From Hippea sp. (lineage in GTDB: Bacteria > Campylobacterota_A > Desulfurellia > Desulfurellales > Hippeaceae): a stretch of DNA of 22,344 bases. The notes below the pieces were generated by a model that was not told the origin of the DNA, searched no databases, and was given only the letters and a program-made list of their open reading frames with translations. Position numbers and translations under genes: made by a program. This document shows positions 15,708 through 22,344 of this stretch, piece by piece; position 1 is the first letter of the stretch, and every line of letters starts with the position of its first letter. The DNA lies in assembly GCA_015486705.1 (NCBI GenBank), contig WFRG01000030.1, positions 1 to 22,344 of the forward strand. Direction: 5' to 3'.

Positions 15708-16589
15708 ATGAGATTCAAGAGGAAAGACATACTTGTTTTGTCTGTTTTATTTTCCTTTGTCCTACATTTGCTTTTAATAATATCGCTTTTTTATTTTCTA
15801 AAAAGAAAAGAAGAGTACTTAAAAAAACTCCCACCGTTGCCCAAAGAAGAGATTGTTGATATCGTTACACTCCCAAAACCAAAGCGAGAGATCAAAAGGC
15901 CTTTAAAAGAGAAACACAAGGTAGCATCGAGTATCTCTAAAAAGGGCAGGGCAAAGGTTTATTCGAAGGTCGAGAAATTGCCGTTTGGTTTTGAAAAGAA
16001 AAAAGCGATGACTGGTAAGGTTCAGAAGCAGAGAGCCAAAGAAAAAAAAGTTACAAAAGAATTGGCTAAACAAAAGACAAAACAAACGAAGTCGAAACTT
16101 GCCCGTTCGGGGGAAAAGTCCTTGAAGAAGGTTAAGAAACGGAAGAAAGAAAAGGTTGTCAAGATAAAAGGCGGTCTTTTTAAGCCTTACAGCTTGAAAG
16201 AGGGATTCTTAGCTGGCAAATCGAAGCAGTACGAGTACAAGAATGCAAAAAGAGAAGCAACGGTTAGTATAGGCACGCAGTCGATAAAGTATGCATCGTA
16301 CTTGGAACATGTAAAAAATAATATCCAGAACGTTTGGGTTTATCCTGAAGATGCGATACAGACAGGCCAACAGGGTCGGCTTTTGGTTCTGTTCAGCATA
16401 GGCAAGAATGGCGATTTGGTTCGGTTGAAATTAATCAGGTCGAGCGGCTATCCATTACTTGATCAGGCTGCGCTCCAAGCTGTGAGAGATGCATCACCCT
16501 TTCCGCCGCTACCAAAGAGGTTCAACTTGGATGTTTTAAACATCTATGCGACATTTGAGTACACGTTGGGGCTTTACTTTATACAGTAG
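15708..16589 (+). CDS. tonB: TonB-family energy transducer
   Basis: A 293-residue inner-membrane protein that would couple proton motive force to outer-membrane receptors or envelope functions. One N-terminal transmembrane helix covers residues about 9-31. A Pro- and Lys-rich periplasmic spacer follows (PPLPKEEIVDIVTLPKPKRE, then a very Lys-rich stretch to about residue 150). The TonB C-terminal domain spans about 195-293: YASYLEHVKNNIQNVWVYPE, then GRLLVLFSIGKNGDLVRLKL, SSGYPLLDQAALQAV and SPFPPLP. The spacer has unusually many Lys residues, as in TolA, but the C-terminal domain is clearly TonB-like. ExbB and ExbD partners are not in the window. Its 3' end overlaps the convergent queD by 11 bp. 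Confidence 0.88.
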   Translation: MRFKRKDILVLSVLFSFVLHLLLIISLFYFLKRKEEYLKKLPPLPKEEIVDIVTLPKPKREIKRPLKEKHKVASSISKKGRAKVYSKVEKLPFGFEKKKAMTGKVQKQRAKEKKVTKELAKQKTKQTKSKLARSGEKSLKKVKKRKKEKVVKIKGGLFKPYSLKEGFLAGKSKQYEYKNAKREATVSIGTQSIKYASYLEHVKNNIQNVWVYPEDAIQTGQQGRLLVLFSIGKNGDLVRLKLIRSSGYPLLDQAALQAVRDASPFPPLPKRFNLDVLNIYATFEYTLGLYFIQ

Positions 16590-16956
16590 TCTCAAAGTAT
16601 GTGGCTTTTGAGTTTTTCGACTCGTAAACGCTGACCTTGCTGGGCTTACAGTTTGTGTTTTTTAACTTTTCCTTCATCTGCTCGTATATGTACTTTGCGA
16701 TCATCTCCGATGTTGGGTTTGTCTTCTTGAAGTACTCGTGGTCGTTTAGATATGTGTGATCGAGCTTGTCGATTATGGATTTCACGATGGATTTTAACTC
16801 TTTGAAGTCGATGGCTATGTATGCCTCATCCAATTTATCACAGATTACGCTTGCCTCAACTGTAAAATTGTGGCCGTGCAGGTTTTCGCAAGCCCCTTTG
16901 TAGTTGTTTAGCCTATGCGCCGCTGCAAAGTCCATTGTTACGCTTATCTCAAACAT
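16579..16956 (-). CDS. queD: 6-Carboxytetrahydropterin synthase
   Basis: A member of the 6-pyruvoyl-tetrahydropterin synthase family, 125 residues. QueD converts dihydroneopterin triphosphate to 6-carboxytetrahydropterin in queuosine (7-deazaguanine) synthesis. Zinc ligands H14, H27 and H29 (FAAAHRL, LHGHNF), catalytic C23 (GACENLHGHN), IDFKELK, LDHTYLND and PTSEMIAKYIYE are all present. I choose ATG 16956 because MFEISVTMDF is the usual family N-terminus and GAGGG lies upstream; the frame is open further but that part is not conserved. It overlaps the DUF1015 gene by 8 nt. tRNA-His, encoded in this window, is one of the tRNAs that receive queuosine in bacteria. Confidence 0.93.
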   Translation of the reverse strand: MFEISVTMDFAAAHRLNNYKGACENLHGHNFTVEASVICDKLDEAYIAIDFKELKSIVKSIIDKLDHTYLNDHEYFKKTNPTSEMIAKYIYEQMKEKLKNTNCKPSKVSVYESKNSKATYFETTV

Positions 16957-18148
16957 CTTTACAACCCTCAATGCTTTTAAAGTGGTAGCCCACAAGGCCT
17001 GACGGTATCTTCGGATAGAAAAACGTCGATTTTTGGGGCACGGTCAAACCTTCCTTTGTTACCGCAGCCAACTCTTCATAGCTCATGGGTTTTAGGATGA
17101 AGCCCAAAGAAGCCTTGCCCTTGTCAACCATCTCTATAACTTCTTTTTCCGAATGTGCATAGCCGGCTACTTTCTGGTTTTTTATATCCTCATCGGTCAA
17201 CTTGAGTATTCTTTTGTAGATGTAGTTTTCGAAGATCTTCGAGTTTAGACGTTTAATCGTATCTTTCGGTTTTTCATCCTTCAATTTTAGGTAAAAGAAC
17301 CTTTTGGAGTAGTACATGATAAAGTTGTAATTATCTTTTCCATCTTCGGTTATGTAAAAATACCTTTTTAGTTCCTCTAAGAACCAGTCGAAATCCTTTA
17401 GATCCTTCACAACCCTGTGTATGGCAGATAGACTCAGTCCCCCGCTTTCTGCATCGACCAAGAGGATCATGATATAGTCAAATCCACCCTCTTTTATGCC
17501 CTGTTTGTTGTAAGACTCCTTTATCATCAAGGCCGTCTCATATCTGTGATGTCCGTCTGCGATGATTATGTCTTTGTTCTTAAGGCAGTCGTGGATTGTC
17601 TCTATAGCCTTTCTGTCCGTTATTTTGAATAGTTTGTGATCGATATTCTCGAATGTGGCTGAGAATATTGGCTGACTTTTCGAAGAGTTGTCGATAGCTT
17701 TTTCTATATCCATACTGTTTGTGTAAAGGCCCATTATGGGGCAGAACATGGCGTTTGTTCTTGTTATGAGGTTGAACCTGTCGATCTTTGGCCCTTTAAG
17801 TGTCTTTTCATGGGGCTTGATGTGGCCGCCAAAGGGTTCTATCTTTAAGGCAGCGATGATACCCTTGAGCGTTTTTCTTTTGCCGTCAAATTCGTAATCT
17901 GACATGTATGTGTAAAAGGCGCATTCGCTGTCCAATTTTAGAATCCCCTTTTTAAGCCAGTTATTCAACAGTTCCCTTGCTTTGTCGTAAGTGTCTGGCA
18001 GTGTCAGGTTCACTATGTTTAGCTCGCTTTTGCTTTTTAGCTCTTTCCTTTGATCATCGTTTATTACATCATAAGGCGGCGCCATTATGTTTTCTTTTCT
18101 TAAGCTTTCTTCATAAAGAACACCCTTAAACGGATAAATCAAAGCCAT
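16949..18148 (-). CDS. DUF1015-family protein
   Basis: A 399-residue cytoplasmic protein of the widespread DUF1015 family, with no activity I can assign. Conserved-looking blocks are PFKGVLY at the N-terminus, IMAPPYDVINDDQR (residues about 21-34), GHIKPHEKTLKGPKIDR (about 108-124), and the highly characteristic IIIADGHHRYETAL near residue 196. The length is normal. The ATG at 18148 has a GAGGT ribosome site just upstream that overlaps the end of the tsaB-like gene. It overlaps queD by 8 nt, so the two are probably translated together, though DUF1015 is not a known queuosine enzyme. Confidence 0.88.
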   Translation of the reverse strand: MALIYPFKGVLYEESLRKENIMAPPYDVINDDQRKELKSKSELNIVNLTLPDTYDKARELLNNWLKKGILKLDSECAFYTYMSDYEFDGKRKTLKGIIAALKIEPFGGHIKPHEKTLKGPKIDRFNLITRTNAMFCPIMGLYTNSMDIEKAIDNSSKSQPIFSATFENIDHKLFKITDRKAIETIHDCLKNKDIIIADGHHRYETALMIKESYNKQGIKEGGFDYIMILLVDAESGGLSLSAIHRVVKDLKDFDWFLEELKRYFYITEDGKDNYNFIMYYSKRFFYLKLKDEKPKDTIKRLNSKIFENYIYKRILKLTDEDIKNQKVAGYAHSEKEVIEMVDKGKASLGFILKPMSYEELAAVTKEGLTVPQKSTFFYPKIPSGLVGYHFKSIEGCKDV

Positions 18149-18156
18149 GTCTTACC

Positions 18157-18723
18157 TCAATAAATGGGATTTAGGTCGAAGAGGTCGACCCTTTCACAGA
18201 AGTTTTTGATTTTGTGTATATTCACAGTTCTCGGATGGTATTTTTCCTCCGTTGTTTTAAAGATCTTTAAGTCTGTTTTGCTTATTTCCTCTTCGGTACC
18301 CCTCTTGATCTCTCCAATTTTTTTTATTTCACTATTTTGCTTTTCGTAGTCTATGTAGTACGCCTTCTTTGAGAAAAACTCACCCTGGCATCTGAATGTG
18401 CCTTGATATTCAGTTGAAGCTGCAAGCAGATCCAGAGCGTTTGCCCTGAATGTTTCTATGTTTTTTCTTTTGAAGAACAAACCCTTGAGCGTCGATATAA
18501 CTACCCTGATTGATGTGTGCCTGCCAGGGCCAGCAACACAGTAAATCCTGTTTATTTCATCGAGTTTTATGTTAGTTGCTTTTAGAACAAAATCGATGGT
18601 ATCAACGAGAAACTGCGAGTGCGTCTTTGTCGTTTTTGAAAACATAGCAAATATCAACCATTCGTCTTTAAACACGCTTAAGTCTATAAATGATCCACTG
18701 CCGTCTATAGCAAGCTCAATCAT
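18157..18723 (-). CDS. tsaB: TsaB-like protein, divergent
   Basis: A 188-residue ASKHA-fold protein resembling TsaB (YeaZ), the non-catalytic partner of TsaD in t6A37 formation. The N-terminus IELAIDGSGSFIDLSV stands where the family has LAIDTS. HSQFLVDTIDFVL corresponds to the H-S...LL segment. IYCVAGPGRHTSIRVVISTLKGL matches the signature GPGSFTGLRIG...KGL, but with Ser-Phe replaced by Arg-His and Gly by Ser. The C-terminal part is shorter than in typical TsaB of about 220 residues. Its start directly follows the stop of the preceding gene with no gap. Divergence means function is likely but not proven. Confidence 0.72.
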   Translation of the reverse strand: MIELAIDGSGSFIDLSVFKDEWLIFAMFSKTTKTHSQFLVDTIDFVLKATNIKLDEINRIYCVAGPGRHTSIRVVISTLKGLFFKRKNIETFRANALDLLAASTEYQGTFRCQGEFFSKKAYYIDYEKQNSEIKKIGEIKRGTEEEISKTDLKIFKTTEEKYHPRTVNIHKIKNFCERVDLFDLNPIY

Positions 18724-19170
18724 CTACTTATTGGGTGGTGGCGGTGGTGTAAACTGTATTGGCGGTATGATGATTGGCGCTAACCCCATCCTTAGGAGTG
18801 TATTTTGCACAATTTCCCTGAAATATGGCCAGCTATCAATTAAAACTGTCGATTGGGAAAAAATTTCGAATACCTCGTCGTCTATTGGACCGCCAGTTTG
18901 AAAATCAAGTAGAAACGTTACGTCAATATTAACAAAAACGTCGTTCTCGTTGTCTTTGTTCGCGATTTTTAGAGTATAATCTTGAAATACCCTAACCAAG
19001 TTATCCTGTAAAATTTGATAGTATGAATTTTTGTCTATGTAAACCTTTTGTGTGTCAGGTGGTACGTTTAGTTTCTCATCATCAAACTCTGCATTGAGTT
19101 TTTTGACCCTGAGATTCATTAATGCTAAGTTCTTATTGAATTGGTTTACCCTTTCCTCTAAAATGGCCAT
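18724..19170 (-). CDS. SecB-like chaperone candidate
   Basis: A 148-residue protein with the look of the export chaperone SecB. The N-terminus (to about residue 40) is a polar helix, EERVNQFNKNLALMNLRVKK. Then come beta strands with DYTLKIANKDNENDVFVNID and VFEIFSQSTVLID. The C-terminal segment SWPYFREIVQNTLLRMGLAP followed by IIIPPIQF strongly resembles the SecB signature (FPYxRE...GGFPPLLLxPxxF). A Pro-rich tail, PPPPPNK, ends it. I choose ATG 19170 because GGAGG lies 5 nt upstream; a TTG at 19182 is in frame but lacks such a site. It sits between pcrA (14 nt) and tsaB (0 nt). The family call rests on the C-terminal pattern, so it could be another SecB-superfamily protein. Confidence 0.62.
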   Translation of the reverse strand: MAILEERVNQFNKNLALMNLRVKKLNAEFDDEKLNVPPDTQKVYIDKNSYYQILQDNLVRVFQDYTLKIANKDNENDVFVNIDVTFLLDFQTGGPIDDEVFEIFSQSTVLIDSWPYFREIVQNTLLRMGLAPIIIPPIQFTPPPPPNK

Positions 19171-19184
19171 TTCTACCTCCAAAT

Positions 19185-21188
19185 TTAAATTACCGTTAAA
19201 TTTTTATCTTTCGTAAGTATTTTTTTTACACCGCTATTTTCGAAGTTTACCGTTAGGATATTTTCATCTTTGCTTAACACGATACCTCTGCCGTAGATGT
19301 TGTGATAGACCTTTGAGCCCCTCTTTAAATCCTTGTTTTCATTGGTTTCTATTTCCTTTAAAAACCGCGATGGTTTTGATGGTATGTATTGATTGTTCTT
19401 TCTCCTGAATTGGGCATGGGTTATGAACAGGTTTGTCTTTGCCCGTGTTATTGCAACGTAGAATAGGCGTCTTTCTTCTTCGATATCAAGTTCATTTCTT
19501 TTTAGATTCTCGTTAGGAAATAGACCTTCTTCTAATCCAACAGCAAAAACAGTGTTAAATTCCAAACCTTTTGCTGCGTGTATAGTCATAAGTTTCACAA
19601 ATTCGCTGCTGTCACTTAAATCATCTGAATAATCCAAAAGTGATAAGCTATCTAAAAAGTTCTCCAAGTTGCTTAAATCACCAGCATTTTTTAACTCTTC
19701 CACATTGGATATTCTATCATAATCCGATTTTTCTGCAAGGTAGTTTTTGTATCCGCTTTTTTCTAAGACAGCATCGATGATTTTATCTACTGTGTCATCT
19801 GCGTCTATTTCCTTGAAGGTGTTTAGGAAGTTTGAAAGCGCATTCTCCTGTTTCTTTGTAAGTTTACCGATCTTGATGAGCTTTTTGGATGCTTCAAACA
19901 GAGATAAATTTAAGCTTTGAGCATGTTCTGTGATTTTTGTAATCATTGCTTTGCCAATGCCCATTGGATGCGAGCCTATTGCCCTTAAGAAAGAGATATT
20001 GTCCTTTGGGTTTAGAAGGAGTCTCAAGTATGCGAGTATGTCCTTGACCTCTTTTCTTTCCAAGAATTTTTTCGAGCCTATAATCGAGTAGGGGATAGAG
20101 TTTCTGATCAAAGCCTCTTCAAATATCCTAGATTGGTAATTGGTTCTGTAGAGTATTGCTATGTCGTTTAGCGATTCTCCCTCGCTTTTTAACTTTAGGA
20201 TGTTTTGGACGACAAATTCCGCCTCATCCGAATCTGTGGGTAGCTCTTTTATAGTTATTCTGCCGCCAATTTTGTCTGAATACAGCGTTTTTTCATTCCT
20301 GAAGTTGTTTTTTGAGATCAGGGTGTTTGCTATATTTAAGATTTCCTGGGCAGACCTATAGTTCTTTGTGAGTTTTATGATTTTGCAGTTGTCGTACTCC
20401 TTGTCAAATCGCATTATGTTTTCCACCTTTGCGCCCCTGAAGCTGTAGATCGACTGATCCTCATCCCCTACGGCGCACACGCGGTTTTTTCCGTTGTACA
20501 TCAGTTTAACAAGCAGGTATTGAGGGTAGTTTGTGTCTTGGTATTCGTCAATAAATATGTATTTGAAACGTTCAGAGTACTTTTTTCTTACATCCTCATT
20601 GTTCTCTAAAAGCTTAATAACCTTGATTATGATGTTATCAAAGTCCACAGCGTTTGCCTTTTCAAGCTCATCTTCGTAGGTTTTATAGACCCTTTTGATC
20701 AGTTTATCGTAAGGTGTTGTTTCGTCTAAATCCGAAGGCTTTTCCATGTTTAGCTTGTGAAGTGAGATTTTTGAAAGTATTGCTTTTGGCGTGTATTTCT
20801 TTTGATCAACATTTAGGCGTTTGAGTATCTCTTTTATCAGGTTTTCTTGGTCTTTTGTGTCGTATATTGTTGGCTTAAACCCTTCGTTTCTCAACATCCT
20901 CAGGGCTATTGAGTGAAACGTTCCAATCCACATGTTTTTGGCTTTATCGCCTATTAGGTTCACTATTCTTTCCTTCATCTCGTTAGCTGCCTTGTTTGTA
21001 AACGTCAAAGCGAGGATTTCGCCGGGTTTTGCATAGTCCTTTTGCAAAATATATGCAATTTTGTGTGTTAGGGTTTTTGTTTTGCCGCTGCCAGCTCCGG
21101 CTATTATGAGCAGGTTATAGTTGCACTCTAAAACAGCTTGTTTTTGAGATTCGTTAAGCTGATTTATTATGGAGTTTTTCTGTTGCAT
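19185..21188 (-). CDS. pcrA: PcrA/UvrD-type superfamily 1A DNA helicase
   Basis: A 667-residue 3'-5' DNA helicase of repair and replication restart. Motifs in order: Q motif LNESQKQAV (11-19), Walker A AGAGSGKT (30-37), motif Ib region GTFHSIALRML, Walker B IDEYQDTN, motif III GDEDQSIYSFRGA, motif IV LTKNYRS, motif V MTIHAAKGLEFNTVF and motif VI RRLFYVAITRAK. The C-terminal GSKVYHNIYGRGIV resembles the RNA-polymerase-binding Tudor-like tail of PcrA. The ATG at 21188 overlaps the ClC gene by 35 nt and has no clear ribosome site, so translation is probably coupled. It is shorter than Escherichia UvrD (720 residues), mainly from compact 2B and linker parts. Confidence 0.95.
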   Translation of the reverse strand: MQQKNSIINQLNESQKQAVLECNYNLLIIAGAGSGKTKTLTHKIAYILQKDYAKPGEILALTFTNKAANEMKERIVNLIGDKAKNMWIGTFHSIALRMLRNEGFKPTIYDTKDQENLIKEILKRLNVDQKKYTPKAILSKISLHKLNMEKPSDLDETTPYDKLIKRVYKTYEDELEKANAVDFDNIIIKVIKLLENNEDVRKKYSERFKYIFIDEYQDTNYPQYLLVKLMYNGKNRVCAVGDEDQSIYSFRGAKVENIMRFDKEYDNCKIIKLTKNYRSAQEILNIANTLISKNNFRNEKTLYSDKIGGRITIKELPTDSDEAEFVVQNILKLKSEGESLNDIAILYRTNYQSRIFEEALIRNSIPYSIIGSKKFLERKEVKDILAYLRLLLNPKDNISFLRAIGSHPMGIGKAMITKITEHAQSLNLSLFEASKKLIKIGKLTKKQENALSNFLNTFKEIDADDTVDKIIDAVLEKSGYKNYLAEKSDYDRISNVEELKNAGDLSNLENFLDSLSLLDYSDDLSDSSEFVKLMTIHAAKGLEFNTVFAVGLEEGLFPNENLKRNELDIEEERRLFYVAITRAKTNLFITHAQFRRKNNQYIPSKPSRFLKEIETNENKDLKRGSKVYHNIYGRGIVLSKDENILTVNFENSGVKKILTKDKNLTVI

Positions 21189-22344
21189 CGTTGTACGCTT
21201 TTATTATGTCCTTTCTTGTGATTATGCCTATGACTTTGCCGTTTTCATCAACAACTGGTATTGTGTTTATCTCCTTAAAGCCGATTTTATGTAAGAGCGT
21301 ATTCAAGTTCTCTTCTTTTGTAGCAGTAACGACATTTTTATTAGAAACGTCATCAGCTACAAGAAAATCTGCAAGTTCGTTTTCTCCCAGTATCGATTTT
21401 AATACATGTAGGGTTACGATGCCTTGTAAATTATTTTGATTGTCTATTATTGGAATGTCTGTTTGCTTAGAATCAGAGAGTATATCGAATATTTTTGACA
21501 AGTTTGTGTCCCCTGTAACGCTCAAAAATTTGCTTTTCATTAAATCTTTAACTTTTATTCCTTCAAGCACATCCCTTATGTATTCATATTTGTGTATTGG
21601 AGAATGAGCTCTATCTTTTACTTGATGTCTTTCAATGGTGTATCGAGTAGTTAGCAAAAAGCTTATTGACACAACCCACATTGAGGGTACGATAAGCTCG
21701 TAATTTCCTGTGATTTCAGCAACAACGATGATTATGGAAAGTGGAGTCTTGTTTGTCGCGGCGAAGAAGCCTGCCATTCCAACGATGGCGAATGAGGCTG
21801 GGTTGTTTACCAAAAAGGGAGATAAGTGTTTAAGCAATCCGCCTATACCACCACCGATGGCCGTTCCTATGACCAGAGTAGGTGCGAACAGTCCAACGGA
21901 GTTTCCACTTCCCAACGTTACAGATGTGGTAATCATTCTAATAAAACCTAAAAGCAAGAGTACTGTAAAGGCTGTTTTGTTTAAAAATGCCTTTTGCATG
22001 ATGCCGTAGCCCATGCCAGCTGCATCGGGTAAAATCATTGCGAACAGACCTACTATAAGTCCACCAAGCGCCGTTTTTATGTAAAGCGGCGTCTTGATTT
22101 TTGAAAATGTATCGCTTGTTTTATTAAAAATGTTGATAAAAATTATTGCACTAATAGAGCACACAAGTGCCAAGATTGTGTATGATATAAACTCGTAAAT
22201 GTTATTAAATTTCATTGTTGGCGTTGAGAACATATGCACCCAGCCGAACTTGGCAGAAAAAATAGAGTAGGCTATGATGGAAGATATGGCAGCGGGAAGC
22301 AGGGCTTCGTATTCAAAGTCTATATCTTGATACAATACCTCAAC
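21154..22344 (-). CDS. ClC-family chloride channel with two CBS domains (5' end outside window)
   Basis: The C-terminal part of a ClC chloride channel or Cl-/H+ antiporter. The frame is open to the right edge, reading V-E-V-L-Y-Q-D-I-D. This looks like the continuation of the GxFAxE selectivity segment, so roughly the first 150-200 residues lie outside and the TTG at 22335 is not the start. Several membrane helices follow, including GSGNSVGLFAPTLVIGTAIG, corresponding to the GsGgsGGlFaPsL pore motif, and FAIVGMAGFFAATNKTPLS. A linker near visible residue 230 leads to two CBS domains (KVKDLMKSKFLSVTGD and DVSNKNVVTATKEEN), which in the family regulate gating by nucleotides. It overlaps pcrA by 35 nt and is first in the leftward operon. 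Confidence 0.92.
   Translation of the reverse strand, partial: VEVLYQDIDFEYEALLPAAISSIIAYSIFSAKFGWVHMFSTPTMKFNNIYEFISYTILALVCSISAIIFINIFNKTSDTFSKIKTPLYIKTALGGLIVGLFAMILPDAAGMGYGIMQKAFLNKTAFTVLLLLGFIRMITTSVTLGSGNSVGLFAPTLVIGTAIGGGIGGLLKHLSPFLVNNPASFAIVGMAGFFAATNKTPLSIIIVVAEITGNYELIVPSMWVVSISFLLTTRYTIERHQVKDRAHSPIHKYEYIRDVLEGIKVKDLMKSKFLSVTGDTNLSKIFDILSDSKQTDIPIIDNQNNLQGIVTLHVLKSILGENELADFLVADDVSNKNVVTATKEENLNTLLHKIGFKEINTIPVVDENGKVIGIITRKDIIKAYNDATEKLHNKSA

Noticed and set aside
16949..16995. Longer QueD N-terminus starting at 16995
   Set aside because: The added 13 residues are not family-like and read through the DUF1015 coding end. The ATG at 16956 has a ribosome site and gives the normal N-terminus.

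Overview
The window is 22.3 kb of AT-rich, gene-dense bacterial chromosome with very short gaps and many start/stop overlaps. I see no insertion sequence, phage gene or CRISPR array. A zinc-finger-less DnaJ (CbpA) next to HspR, LL-diaminopimelate aminotransferase (DapL), a type IV pilus tip operon and an AT-rich codon bias suggest a low-GC, probably thermophilic anaerobic proteobacterium. Campylobacterota of the Desulfurella/Hippea kind would fit. That placement is inference from gene content and was not tested.

Left part (1-8456). A cbpA-hspR heat-shock pair, cut by the left edge, meets proC (minus strand) almost stop to stop. A 191-bp divergent spacer separates proC from a tightly overlapping plus-strand pilus-tip operon. 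This holds a small exported protein, a 1182-residue PilY1 adhesin, and four prepilin-like proteins resembling FimT/GspH, PilV, PilW and PilX. PilY1 has a von Willebrand A domain and a C-terminal beta-propeller. Neither the major pilin nor the assembly motor is in the window.

Middle part (8481-16589). A consensus sigma-70 promoter drives tRNA-Lys(CUU) and tRNA-His(GUG). A divergent YrdC/Sua5-type protein, dapL and folK follow. A strong hairpin-plus-U-tract then precedes panB-panC-panD, an AtuA-family (DUF1446) protein, a DUF4387 protein and a PanE-type ketopantoate reductase. The last four junctions in this operon overlap by 1-4 nt or abut, so two uncharacterised proteins sit inside an otherwise complete pantothenate route. 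A TonB-type energy transducer with its own candidate promoter closes the plus-strand block.

Right part (16579-22344), all minus strand and transcribed leftward. The order is a ClC chloride channel with CBS domains (cut by the right edge), a PcrA/UvrD helicase, a SecB-like chaperone candidate, a divergent TsaB-like protein, a DUF1015 protein and QueD. Neighbours abut or overlap, which looks like one operon.

The least explained parts are the AtuA/DUF4387 pair in the pan operon, the small PilY2-like exported protein before pilY1, the SecB-like gene, and the two divergent t6A-synthesis proteins (TsaC-like and TsaB-like). No span longer than 300 bases lacks a gene.
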